From the NCBI GenBank assembly GCA_051967755.1, contig JBQDYD010000004.1:1-64000 (forward strand): a stretch of DNA of 64,000 nt, written 5' to 3'. The notes beneath the pieces are model-generated. The model searched no databases. It saw only the letters and a list, made by a program, of their open reading frames with translations, and was not told the origin of the DNA. A program made the translations under genes and the position numbers. This DNA comes from UBA1672 sp051967755 (GTDB lineage: Bacteria > Pseudomonadota > Alphaproteobacteria > Micavibrionales > Micavibrionaceae). Shown in pieces: positions 7,558 to 16,641 of the stretch. Numbering within the stretch: position 1 is the stretch's first letter; every line of letters begins with the position of its first letter.

Positions 7558-9633
7558 ATGCTTAGCCCCGCCATTGTGCTTACAATATTATCGATAGGTG
7601 TGTTTGCAATTATGTTTTCTTTCTTTGTCAGAAATAAAAAGCAATCTTATGAAGATGGCTTGGTCGATGATATTTTAGAAGCCTCAGAGCATGGTTGCAT
7701 CATTTTTGATAAGCAGCAAAACTTCTTTAAAAGCAATGTCCTCGCGGAGCAGCGTTTGCATGAAATCTTGCGTAAAGATTTAAGGGAGTTGAGCAAGTCT
7801 GATTTGATTGATCATCTTTATGATCATGCCGCAGATATTGATGAGGCAATAAAAGCGTCTATTGCTGCGGATGTCGATTTTGTAAACCTGCCTGATTTTC
7901 GTGAAATAATTGCGCTGGATGAAGAGCGTTTATGCCTGGTAAATGCACGGGAGTTGCGTTCAGGGGAGACGCTTTTTACACTGATTGATGTCAGCGGGGA
8001 GCGGCACAGAGAAGAAAGCCTCAAGAAATTAAATGTCCTGAATAATACGTTAATTCAGGCAATTCAGTCGACAACGACAGGCTTCGCGATTAGTGATCCT
8101 AATCAAGAAGGCAATCCTATTATTTTTGTGAATGATGCGTTTTGTTCCTTCGCAGGAAAGCAGCAAAGTGACTTGTTGGGCGTTAAATGGGGCAGTTTAA
8201 TGCCCCTTGTGATTGATCGTGACAGCCAATGGAAATTTTTAAGGGCTCTTGAACAATTTGAGGAAACGGAGATTGAGCTTGAAACAAGGCGTGGGGCAGA
8301 AAGCCGCCATTATTCAATGAATTTGTCACCCGTTTACAATAACCAAGATCAATTAGATTTGTTTATCTGCCTTACATATGACGTGACTGTCTTAAAAAGA
8401 AGAAGTGCGGAGTTCTCGCATTCTCAAAAGCTAAAATCTTTGGGGCAACTGGCAGCAGGCATAGCGCATGATTTTAATAATATCTTGTCTATTATTTCCG
8501 GTTACGCGGAAATGGCTTCGCGCAGCACACAGGAAGATAAAACCAAGGGGTATCTTGAGAAAATTGACGGTGCGGCAAATAAAGGAAGTGCCCTTACGCG
8601 AAAAATGCTGACCTTTAGTCGTCATAAAATCGTGCTGAAGGATTGTATAGATGTTCGTGAGGTGACAGAAGATCAGGTAGGGTTGTTGCGTCCGCTGCTG
8701 GGGGGCACTATTAATGTTGCCGTTTCTATTCCCGATACTGAAATGAAAGTCATGGGAGACCCGTCTTCTATTGGGCAGATAATTATGAATTTATCTATCA
8801 ATGCCCGCGATGCGATGCCTGATGGAGGGCGTCTTGAGGTTTCTCTGGTTGAGCAGGCATACAAGGAATTGCCGGATCACGTTGCGCTCAAGGTTGAGGA
8901 AGCGGAAGAGTTTGTGTGCCTGTCTGTTTCGGATACGGGCATCGGAATGGATAGTAAGACAGTGGAGCGGATTTTTGATCCGTTTTTCTCAACCAAAGAG
9001 TTGGGGAAAGGAACAGGGCTGGGGATGTCTGTGGTTTATGGTCTTGTAAATGAACTTGGCGGTGTTCTGGATGTGAAATCAGAGTTGGGTGAGGGCACCA
9101 CGGTTTCAGTTTATATGCCAAAGGCAGATCAGGAACTGACAAAGTCATTACAAGGCGATGTCCAGCAAGCTGAGAGCATTAAATTGTCAGGATACACCGC
9201 ACTTGTGGTGGAGGATGAGCCGGATTTGCTGGAGGTTGTTTCCTCAATGGCAGGTGATTTGGGGCTGACGGTATTGCGTGCCCAAGATGGTGATGAGGCT
9301 TTGGTCGTGCTGGATGAATATGAGGGGGACATCGATGTGCTGATTACAGACGTTAGTATGCCCGGCATGAATGGTGTGAAACTGGCGGAATTGGTGAAGG
9401 CGCTGAATGAGGATATTGATATTGTATTCATGAGTGGTTATCCGGCTAATGGGAATATGGCGCCGGTTGAGGTGCCTGAGGGGGCGCCTTTTATGGCGAA
9501 ACCCATCGGATATGACGACTTTGCAAGAACGCTCTATTCAGAGTTGAAGGCCAGTCAAGGGAGTGTTCCCCAAGATCATGGGCGATCTAGGTGGAAGGCA
9601 ACGGGTTCTAAAATTGCAGGGGGGGAATCCTGA
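7558..9633 (+). CDS. Hybrid sensor histidine kinase, PAS-PAS-HisKA-HATPase-REC
   Basis: A single N-terminal membrane helix (about 5-25) is followed by two PAS-like domains (about 35-145 and 160-280). Next are a HisKA domain with the phospho-accepting His304 in GQLAAGIAHDFNNILS, a HATPase with N-box INARDAM and G-boxes SDTGIGMD and GTGLGMS, and a C-terminal receiver whose acceptor Asp598 lies in LITDVSMPGMNG. The layout and the H-box wording resemble CckA, the kinase that feeds CtrA and CpdR, but many hybrid kinases share them. GGAG at 7542 lies 9 bases from an in-frame TTG (7555) and 12 from ATG 7558, so the start may be one codon earlier. The stop overlaps the next gene's start (TGATG), implying translational coupling with the receiver. 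Confidence 0.88.
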   Translation: MLSPAIVLTILSIGVFAIMFSFFVRNKKQSYEDGLVDDILEASEHGCIIFDKQQNFFKSNVLAEQRLHEILRKDLRELSKSDLIDHLYDHAADIDEAIKASIAADVDFVNLPDFREIIALDEERLCLVNARELRSGETLFTLIDVSGERHREESLKKLNVLNNTLIQAIQSTTTGFAISDPNQEGNPIIFVNDAFCSFAGKQQSDLLGVKWGSLMPLVIDRDSQWKFLRALEQFEETEIELETRRGAESRHYSMNLSPVYNNQDQLDLFICLTYDVTVLKRRSAEFSHSQKLKSLGQLAAGIAHDFNNILSIISGYAEMASRSTQEDKTKGYLEKIDGAANKGSALTRKMLTFSRHKIVLKDCIDVREVTEDQVGLLRPLLGGTINVAVSIPDTEMKVMGDPSSIGQIIMNLSINARDAMPDGGRLEVSLVEQAYKELPDHVALKVEEAEEFVCLSVSDTGIGMDSKTVERIFDPFFSTKELGKGTGLGMSVVYGLVNELGGVLDVKSELGEGTTVSVYMPKADQELTKSLQGDVQQAESIKLSGYTALVVEDEPDLLEVVSSMAGDLGLTVLRAQDGDEALVVLDEYEGDIDVLITDVSMPGMNGVKLAELVKALNEDIDIVFMSGYPANGNMAPVEVPEGAPFMAKPIGYDDFARTLYSELKASQGSVPQDHGRSRWKATGSKIAGGES

Positions 9634-10037
9634 TGACCGTAAAAGGAAAACGCGTAGAAGATATTACAGTTTTGATCGTGGAGGATCAGGACGATGTGCG
9701 AGCCATGATCAAGAGCATGACAATGGATATCGGGCTGACGCAGGCATTTGAGGCAACAGATGGGCGAGAGGCGCTTAGTTTTCTTGATGCGCTGGACGAT
9801 TATGTTGATTTAATTATCTGTGACTGGAATATGCCGGGAATGAACGGGGTGGAGCTGTTGCGTCAGGTGCGCTCTGTGTACAAAGATATGCCGTTTTTGA
9901 TTGTGACAGGGCGTGATGATATGGATTCTGTTCTTGAGGCGAAATCGTCGGGGGCAACGGCCTATATTCGTAAGCCATTCACTCTCCCACAGCTTGAAGC
10001 GAAGATACGTGTCGCCGCACGAAAAATAAATAAATAG
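9633..10037 (+). CDS. Stand-alone receiver-domain response regulator
   Basis: The 134-residue protein is a lone receiver domain. The acidic pair lies in LIVEDQDD, the phosphoacceptor is Asp64 in LIICDWNMPGMNG, the switch Thr is in LIVTGRDD, and the lysine is in AYIRKPFTLPQLEAKI. Its ATG overlaps the stop of the hybrid kinase by one base. The two are therefore almost certainly made together, and the kinase or its receiver probably phosphorylates this protein. The CheY-like build without an output domain suggests action by protein contact or as a phosphate shuttle. The DWNMPGMNG wording is common among CheY-like proteins of chemotaxis and stress relays; the target is unknown. Confidence 0.88.
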   Translation: MTVKGKRVEDITVLIVEDQDDVRAMIKSMTMDIGLTQAFEATDGREALSFLDALDDYVDLIICDWNMPGMNGVELLRQVRSVYKDMPFLIVTGRDDMDSVLEAKSSGATAYIRKPFTLPQLEAKIRVAARKINK

Positions 10038-10093
10038 AAGCTTTTATCGATGCCTTTTAATTGTGCATAACTTCCTGTATCCTTGTGGGTAAG

Positions 10094-11602
10094 ATGGAAG
10101 ACATTCATTACGATTTATGCGTCATTGGTGGTGGTATTAACGGAGCAGGCATTGCGCGCGATGCTGCGGGGCGGGGCTTGTCTGTTTTGTTGGTTGAGGC
10201 GCAGGATCTGGCCGGTGCAACCTCTTCGGCTTGTTCAAAGCTTATACACGGCGGTTTGCGCTATCTGGAGCATTATGAATTTGGTCTTGTCAGGAAGGCA
10301 TTGCATGAGCGCGAGGCGTTGTTAAAGGCCGCGCCGCATTTAATATGGCCGATTGAATGTATTGTTCCTATGGAGGAAGGGGGGCGCCCGAAATGGATGC
10401 TGCGCCTTGGGTTGTGGCTGTATGACAGGCTCGCGGGTAATAAATCCTTGCCGGATTCCAGATTTATAAAGTTCGACACCCTCAGTGATGACCAAAACCC
10501 GATGAAACGCACCGTAAAAAGTGGGTTCGGTTATATGGATTGTCAGGCAGATGACAGCCGCCTTGTGGTTATGAATGCAGTTGATGCGGCAGGGCGTGGA
10601 GCCAAAGTTTTAACATATACCGCCTGCGATAAGCTGGAGATACATGACGGGCGTTGGCGCGTTAGTTTGCGTGATACGCGTTCAGATGATTCCATTAAGG
10701 TGAGTGCGTCAATGGTTGTCAACGCGACCGGGCCTTGGGTCAGGCAATTTCTGGATTCTATAGAGCTTGGCGGGGATGATCCCGACTTGCCTTCGGTGCG
10801 CCTGGTTAAGGGGAGCCATCTGATATTACCGCGTCAGCACGAAGTGGATAAGGCCTATGTGTTGCAACAAGGTGACGGACGTATCGTCTTTGTTACCCCT
10901 TATGAGGGGAAGTATACGTTGGTGGGCACGACGGAGGAAGATTTCCACGATGATCCGCGTAATGCACGTATTTCTAACGAAGAGATTGATTATTTGTGTA
11001 ATGCGTACAATGACGGTTTTGAAAAAAGCATTACGAAGGATGATGCCGTTTTTACGTTTAGTGGTATCCGCCCTTTGTTGGATGATGGAAATCAAAGCGC
11101 GTCAAAAGTAACTCGGGATCACTTGATCTATCATCATTCACGATATGATGCGCCTTTGCTCTCTGTTTTTGGGGGTAAGCTAACAACGTATCGTGTGGTT
11201 GCAGAAGATGTTGTGGACAGGCTTATGGCTTTGTCCGCGCGTACGAAGCAGGCCTGGACTGCACGTGAGCCTCTGGCCGGTGGTGATATCGGTGAACAGA
11301 GTTTTAATGCATTTTGCAGGGCGCAGAAAAAACTTTATCCATGGCTACCTGATACTCTGATTTGGCGTTACGCACGCGCTTATGGCACGCATATGGATTT
11401 TTTCTTAAATGATAAAAAATCTATCGGGGATTTGGGGGCGCACTATGGTGATGGTGTTTATGCCGCAGAAATCAATTATTTAAAAACGCATGAATGGGCC
11501 ACAACATCAGAAGATGTGGTTTGGCGTCGTTCTAAGATGGCGTTGCATGTTTCGGATGAGACGCTGCAAAATATCGAAGCCGCATTTTCTATTGCGCAGT
11601 AA
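10094..11602 (+). CDS. glpD: Glycerol-3-phosphate dehydrogenase (aerobic)
   Basis: This FAD-dependent enzyme oxidises sn-glycerol 3-phosphate to dihydroxyacetone phosphate at the inner membrane and passes electrons to quinone. The N-terminus holds the dinucleotide-binding motif CVIGGGINGAGIARDAAGRG, followed by the family block SSACSKLIHGGLRYLEHYE. Later blocks are VNATGPWV, VKGSHLI, FVTPYEGKYTLVGTTEED and FSGIRPLL. ATG 10094 gives 502 residues, the normal length; an in-frame TTG at 10061 would add an 11-residue tail not expected in GlpD. It is followed 38 bases later by glpK, forming a glycerol-use operon. No glpF transporter or glpR regulator is visible in the window. Confidence 0.95.
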   Translation: MEDIHYDLCVIGGGINGAGIARDAAGRGLSVLLVEAQDLAGATSSACSKLIHGGLRYLEHYEFGLVRKALHEREALLKAAPHLIWPIECIVPMEEGGRPKWMLRLGLWLYDRLAGNKSLPDSRFIKFDTLSDDQNPMKRTVKSGFGYMDCQADDSRLVVMNAVDAAGRGAKVLTYTACDKLEIHDGRWRVSLRDTRSDDSIKVSASMVVNATGPWVRQFLDSIELGGDDPDLPSVRLVKGSHLILPRQHEVDKAYVLQQGDGRIVFVTPYEGKYTLVGTTEEDFHDDPRNARISNEEIDYLCNAYNDGFEKSITKDDAVFTFSGIRPLLDDGNQSASKVTRDHLIYHHSRYDAPLLSVFGGKLTTYRVVAEDVVDRLMALSARTKQAWTAREPLAGGDIGEQSFNAFCRAQKKLYPWLPDTLIWRYARAYGTHMDFFLNDKKSIGDLGAHYGDGVYAAEINYLKTHEWATTSEDVVWRRSKMALHVSDETLQNIEAAFSIAQ

Positions 11603-11640
11603 AATTTCAATCACACAAGAAAAAGGGAGCGAGGTTTTTT

Positions 11641-13119
11641 ATGAGCTCATTTTTACTATCTATCGATCAGGGGACGAGTTCTTCGCGTGCAATTCTTTTC
11701 ACGCCACAGGGGGAGATACATGCGATCGCCCAAAAGGAGTTGAAGCTGTATTATCCACAGGATGGATGGGTTGAACAAAATCCACAGGACATTGTGGATG
11801 ATATTGTATGGGCTGTGCAAAAAGTTATTAAGGATGCGGATATTACTCCGGCGCAAATTGCAGGGGTGGGCATTACAAATCAGCGCGAGACGACAGTGAT
11901 TTGGGATAAAAATACAGGGGCGCCTGTCTATAATGCGATCGTCTGGCAAGATAGGCGTACGTCTGATTTTTGTGCAACTTTAAGGCGTGAAGGTCTGGAA
12001 AAGAAAGTCATTGATAATACCGGCCTTTTGTTGGACCCGTATTTTTCTGCGACTAAAATTAAATGGATTTTAGATACTGTGGAAGGGGCAAGGGCACGCG
12101 CCGAAAATGGAGATTTACTGTTTGGGACAATTGATTGTTATTTGCTTTGGCATTTAACAGGTCGCAAAGTTCATATCACTGATTCGACCAATGCATCACG
12201 TACAATGCTGTATAATATTATTGGTCAGGATTGGGATAATGACATGCTTGAAGCTATGAATATACCTAGGTCTATGATGCCTGAGATATCTGACAATATA
12301 TCTAATTTTGGCCAAATAGAGGGTAATATTATTGAAGGTGGTTTGACCATTGGCGGAATGGCGGGTGATCAACAGGCCGCATTGATAGGTCAGGGATGTT
12401 TTAACCCGGGGATGGTGAAGTCAACATATGGTACAGGGTGCTTTGCATTGATTAATACAGGCGATGATGCAACGCGTTCAAAGAACAAATTGCTTACAAC
12501 TATAGGTTACAAAATTAACGGCAAAGCAACATATGTATTGGAGGGGTCAATTTTTAATGCGGGGACTGCAATTCAGTTCTTGAGAGATAATTTCGGGTTT
12601 TTTGATAACGCCGATGAAACGGAAGATATGGCGGCGTCGGTCAAGGATACTGCGGGGGCTTATTTTGTGCCGGCGTTCACAGGTATGGGCGCCCCATATT
12701 GGGAACCGGATGCACGCGGTGTTATCACAGGGATTACAAGGGATACACATAAGGAACATATCGTACGTGCCGCGCTGGAGGCGCAGGGATATCAAACACG
12801 CGATTTGTTGACGGCGATGCGCAATGATAGTGGCCAGTCTATTGATGTATTACGCGCCGATGGTGGTTTGGTAGAAAACAAATTTATGTGCCAGTTTCTT
12901 GCCGATATTATGGGTGTAACCATTGAAATACCTAAGGTTACGGAGAGTACGGCGTGGGGGGCGGCCTGCCTTGCTGGGGTGCAGTCTGGCGTGTTTGACA
13001 GTTTGGAGGATAGCGCAACGGCGTGGAAAGCGGACCGAGTTTATACCCGCCAAGAAGATTCCGCGGTTATGGATAAAAAATATGCCAAATGGAAAGTGGC
13101 TGTGGAAAAATCTTATTAG
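11641..13119 (+). CDS. glpK: Glycerol kinase
   Basis: This ATP-dependent kinase turns glycerol into glycerol 3-phosphate, the substrate of the GlpD encoded just upstream. The 492-residue sequence has both FGGY domains. The N-terminal phosphate-binding loop SIDQGTSSSRAILF is present, as are GITNQRET, NAIVWQDRRT, the adenosine-binding GTGCFALINTG and the C-terminal GGLVENKFMCQFLADI block. GGGAGCGAGG precedes the ATG as ribosome site. Length and motifs are ordinary. The stop codon lies inside a long inverted repeat (13098-13135) that probably ends the transcript. Confidence 0.96.
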   Translation: MSSFLLSIDQGTSSSRAILFTPQGEIHAIAQKELKLYYPQDGWVEQNPQDIVDDIVWAVQKVIKDADITPAQIAGVGITNQRETTVIWDKNTGAPVYNAIVWQDRRTSDFCATLRREGLEKKVIDNTGLLLDPYFSATKIKWILDTVEGARARAENGDLLFGTIDCYLLWHLTGRKVHITDSTNASRTMLYNIIGQDWDNDMLEAMNIPRSMMPEISDNISNFGQIEGNIIEGGLTIGGMAGDQQAALIGQGCFNPGMVKSTYGTGCFALINTGDDATRSKNKLLTTIGYKINGKATYVLEGSIFNAGTAIQFLRDNFGFFDNADETEDMAASVKDTAGAYFVPAFTGMGAPYWEPDARGVITGITRDTHKEHIVRAALEAQGYQTRDLLTAMRNDSGQSIDVLRADGGLVENKFMCQFLADIMGVTIEIPKVTESTAWGAACLAGVQSGVFDSLEDSATAWKADRVYTRQEDSAVMDKKYAKWKVAVEKSY

Positions 13120-13135
13120 ATTTTTATCCACAGCC
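13098..13135. terminator. Long inverted repeat between convergent genes, probable bidirectional terminator
   Basis: GGCTGTGG at 13098-13105 plus AAAAATCT pairs with AGATTTTT plus CCACAGCC at 13128-13135, giving a 16-bp stem with a two-base bulge (AT) and a TATT loop. It contains the glpK stop codon and lies just past the end of the converging minus-strand gene. The A/T-rich inner stem could serve as a terminator in either direction, though no separate T-run follows. Confidence 0.5.
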
Positions 13136-13174
13136 TTACCCACACGTACGCTGTTTGTATTTGTGACCGTTTTT

Positions 13175-15703
13175 TTAGACGATGCCGCTTACATTTGTGC
13201 TTTCGACATCGACTAATAATGTCACAGTGCCATCCGTAAAGACGTTGTATGTCTGACTGTCTACTTCGACAGTGCCGGGGGCCTGGAAGAATGTATTAGG
13301 TGATGTGTTGTTAAAGCTAAGTGTGTCATTCGCATCTAAATCAATGATGAGTGTATTGCTGTCGTCTGTCATATTGATGACATCATCATAATGGATATCG
13401 ATGACATGACCTGTCCCGTTATCAAAATCCAGAATCTCGATATTAGTAATTAGTCCGTTATCAACATTACTGAGGTTGATATTGCCTGAGGTTGACGAGT
13501 TAAAGTGAAGTGTGTCAACACCATCACCGCCATCAATCTTGCTTGCCGCTGTTGTGTATGATTCCAGATTACCCTGAGCAGTGTTGTTTTTTATGACGAA
13601 CTTATCATCGCCATCACCACCATAGGCCTTACCAAGGACATCATTGTGATGAATGATGTCATCACCTGCATCAGCATATATGTGATAATTATTTGACCCG
13701 GCGTTAACGGTGATTTCATCATCACCGCCCCCTGATTTAACATATGCATCATCACCTGAAATCAGTATATAATTCGTGGAATTATCAATGTCAGAAAAGA
13801 CACTGACATTATTAGCAGCAACCGTAATGTTGGTGTCATTGCCTGAATACACAGCATTTGTCGAGATAATGGTGCTGGAGCCGGTTGTTGCTGCATGGAT
13901 ATCAAATGTAAATGTTTCTTGTACAAATTCAGTGGCCGTGTCTGCTTGTATGGTAAAGGTGAAGCTTCCGTCTGAAACGCCGCTGTTTAATTGTACAGTT
14001 AGAATACCATCAACCAGAGTCAGGCTTGATAAATCTGCATGAGATGGTGTGCCGACAAGGCTTAGGCCGGTAATGCCTTCTTCATCTTGAAACTCTTGAT
14101 TTAAATCATATGTCAGAACTGTATCGTCTGAGCCGCTGAAATAGTTATCAACGCCTGAGACATTGGGTGCAACTGCATCATATGTTACCGGCTCATCCTG
14201 ATTGAGGGAGAGCGGGTTTATTTGTTGTACAACAGTCAAGTTGTCGGATTCATTGCTTGCACTAAAGAAGAGGGGATACTCATCTTCGTGATCAATAGAA
14301 ACACCGGGTTTTAAACTGATTATCAGTGTGTTGTCATCAATGCGGTTAATTTCATAGTAATTAACGGACGTTCCCAACAGCGTTAGGTTCGTTACGTCTG
14401 TGAAATTACCGTGCACGATCGCAACATTGGATCCGTTGGTGTTTTCAGTAAATGGCAAACGTGTGACAGAAACTGAAAAAGGTGGATCTGCTTGGTCGAA
14501 TGGTTGCGAAGGCGCGGTGTCCGCCGTATCTGTCTGCCCGCTATCTGATGCGGTTTCTTGACTGTCAGAGGATGGCTCAGACGGTTCGGTTGTCTCTGTC
14601 TGATCGTCTTCAGATGCCTCAATAATATCATCTGTTGTGATGACTTCTTCGGCAGAGGCTTCTTCGTCATTTTGTTCAGTGTTTTCTGAATCCTGAGATT
14701 GTTCCCCTGACGCTTCTGTGTCTTCGCTGTCTTCTGATGAGGCGGATGATCCGTCGTCACTGTCATCAGAAGAGGAGGTTGTATCGTCGTTTGCGGCATC
14801 TTCAATAGATGAGAACAAATCGGCAGCAACGGTTGAAACGCTCATGAATTTTGAGGATACATCGTTGGCGGCAAGCTCTCCCATATGCTCGATCGTGCTG
14901 TCTGACAGGTTGAATTTTGCCGTTTCGAACTGTGTAGACAGTGTCATCGTGTTGCCTGCAAGGTCATGAAGGACAATGGCGCCCTCAATGACTGTAATCT
15001 CACCTTCATCTACATCACCGGCGATAATTGTACCGCGAATACCAATAGAGCCTGAAGGCGTGTTGATCATAACGTCGTCAGGGTCTTCACGGCCGATAAG
15101 ACCGGATGTAAAGACGAAAACCCCTTTCAGGACGGAAAAGTTGGTTGTTCCGGTTTGTGTTGCCGGATCAAATACATATTCATCAATCGCAAGGCGCGCA
15201 TCTTCGGACACTGCAAAAGTTGTTTGGTCGATGAACATGATGTTCACGGCGCCGTTTTCATCTGTTTCTACAACGTCACCTTGGTATATTGGTGTGCCAA
15301 TCCCGACGACCTCAACCGTACCGTCCACGCGGGTTACTGTGGCTTCTCCTGCGATTTCCTGAACGGCACCAACGGGGGAGACATCGGTTTGTGTGCTTGT
15401 TTCGGCGTATTTGTCACCGCCACGTATGAAGGAATTAACAAGGTCCGCCGTTAGCGTTGTGCCATCAGGGGCCGTCAAATTTGGAGGTGTTGCGGCAGAG
15501 AAGTAGCCCTCGACGATGACTGTTCCATCGGAGGTTTCTAAGATCAGGTCGGCGCCACTGCGTGTGATGTTTGCATCACTGACGTAGGAGCTGTCCGGAA
15601 GTTCAACCCGCTGCCCGCTATCACTATCAAGGATGATTTTATGAACGTTCGTGGACTGTGAACCTTCATTGTAATTCAAATCATCAAAAACTTTGTATGC
15701 CAT
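13175..15703 (-). CDS. Large FecR-domain surface protein with RTX-like C-terminus
   Basis: The protein has 842 residues from ATG 15703, which has a GGGGAC ribosome site; an upstream TTG at 15745 is less likely. There is no classical signal peptide. Residues of about 100-280 form a FecR-type beta domain (GAVQEIAGEATVTRVDGTVE, PIYQGDVVETDENGAVNIMF, TPSGSIGIRGTIIAG). A long Ser/Asp/Glu-rich linker follows at about 300-420. Next are cadherin-like beta repeats and a segment resembling calcium-binding RTX repeats (DDEITVNAGSNNYHIYADAGDDII, split here: AGDDIIHHNDVLG, YGGDGDDKFVI). The build suggests export by a type I secretion system and display as an adhesin or matrix protein. No transporter genes are nearby. 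The function is inferred from architecture only. Confidence 0.72.
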   Translation of the reverse strand: MAYKVFDDLNYNEGSQSTNVHKIILDSDSGQRVELPDSSYVSDANITRSGADLILETSDGTVIVEGYFSAATPPNLTAPDGTTLTADLVNSFIRGGDKYAETSTQTDVSPVGAVQEIAGEATVTRVDGTVEVVGIGTPIYQGDVVETDENGAVNIMFIDQTTFAVSEDARLAIDEYVFDPATQTGTTNFSVLKGVFVFTSGLIGREDPDDVMINTPSGSIGIRGTIIAGDVDEGEITVIEGAIVLHDLAGNTMTLSTQFETAKFNLSDSTIEHMGELAANDVSSKFMSVSTVAADLFSSIEDAANDDTTSSSDDSDDGSSASSEDSEDTEASGEQSQDSENTEQNDEEASAEEVITTDDIIEASEDDQTETTEPSEPSSDSQETASDSGQTDTADTAPSQPFDQADPPFSVSVTRLPFTENTNGSNVAIVHGNFTDVTNLTLLGTSVNYYEINRIDDNTLIISLKPGVSIDHEDEYPLFFSASNESDNLTVVQQINPLSLNQDEPVTYDAVAPNVSGVDNYFSGSDDTVLTYDLNQEFQDEEGITGLSLVGTPSHADLSSLTLVDGILTVQLNSGVSDGSFTFTIQADTATEFVQETFTFDIHAATTGSSTIISTNAVYSGNDTNITVAANNVSVFSDIDNSTNYILISGDDAYVKSGGGDDEITVNAGSNNYHIYADAGDDIIHHNDVLGKAYGGDGDDKFVIKNNTAQGNLESYTTAASKIDGGDGVDTLHFNSSTSGNINLSNVDNGLITNIEILDFDNGTGHVIDIHYDDVINMTDDSNTLIIDLDANDTLSFNNTSPNTFFQAPGTVEVDSQTYNVFTDGTVTLLVDVESTNVSGIV

Positions 15704-15934
15704 GTCAGTGTCCCCACACCTTAAACCAAAAAAATATATATCCAAAAATTCAAATATATTATGAGCCCGTTATCTAGGGCACTTATCAATTTTATTACGG
15801 AAAACGTTAAGATCACGTAAGAATTTGGTAAAATTATAGTTAAATTTTAAGAAGATCGCTCGGGATTTTCCTTTCCAAGTGTTTTACTCTTTATATATAG
15901 TCATAAGTATCCAAAGGTTATTCCGAGGGGGGAT

Positions 15935-16468
15935 ATGTACGAAGGCAGAGATATAGCGGCAGAAATTCAGGCCATGTTGGACTCTATTGAGTATGCACCG
16001 GAGCAAACCCAACAAATAATTTCTGATATTCAGGAAATATATGAGGAGACGTGTGATTATATGTTGAGCGCGGAAGAGCGTTTCGTGCAACAATTTGTTC
16101 CCGAATATAAGGTCGGCGGTGAAACTGCGTTAAATGATTTGATCAGAGCATCTGAGGAAAAGTCAAGGTTTTGGCTTGTTTCCAGCGCTATTTTTAAGGC
16201 CACCGGCGATGACTCAGATGGGTTTCCCGAGAATTTTGCGGATATGATTAAAGATGCCGCAATACCGCCAAATCGTCGTATGCCGGATGATATATCAGAA
16301 CGTGCACAAGCATTTAATAAACTGACAACAGATGAAATATCGCTGACTTTGGATAAGGGGGTGTCTTTTATTCGTAATGAATTGGCATCTTTGCGTATTA
16401 GGGATTTTTCACGCAGATTAGAAAGTTATCTGGATCGCGATAGTAAGCCGGGGCTTGTTATTACGTAA
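15935..16468 (+). CDS. Acidic helical protein of unknown function
   Basis: The 177-residue cytoplasmic-type protein has no signal peptide or membrane helix and is preceded by a strong purine run (GAGGGGGG) next to its ATG. It is predicted mostly helical and acidic (for example EYAPEQTQQIISDIQEIYEE), with a central hydrophobic segment SRFWLVSSAIFKA. I do not recognise the family. The next plus-strand gene, also helical and unknown, follows 170 bases later, and the two may belong together. It is divergent from the FecR/RTX-like gene. Confidence 0.65.
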   Translation: MYEGRDIAAEIQAMLDSIEYAPEQTQQIISDIQEIYEETCDYMLSAEERFVQQFVPEYKVGGETALNDLIRASEEKSRFWLVSSAIFKATGDDSDGFPENFADMIKDAAIPPNRRMPDDISERAQAFNKLTTDEISLTLDKGVSFIRNELASLRIRDFSRRLESYLDRDSKPGLVIT

Positions 16469-16641
16469 CTGTTGTCTGTCCGTTATGGCGCGTGCAGGAT
16501 ATAATCTAGGGGTGTTTGTATAATATCGTTCGTTATCAAGTTTGATTCTTTGACAAAAATTTGTCTCTGATCTACTTTACAGAAAATTTTTTAGTGTAAT
16601 AAAGTTTCGTACAATGTTTGTCTTTTGTAATAGGGGTTAAT

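Noticed and set aside
13600..13760. CRISPR-like or tandem DNA repeat in the Asp/Gly-coding region
   Set aside because: The similarity comes from repeated GAT/GGT codons of RTX-like turns; there is no constant repeat-spacer spacing.
14392..14829. 145-residue frame within the FecR/RTX-like gene
   Set aside because: It is a shadow of the low-complexity Ser/Asp/Glu linker in another frame.
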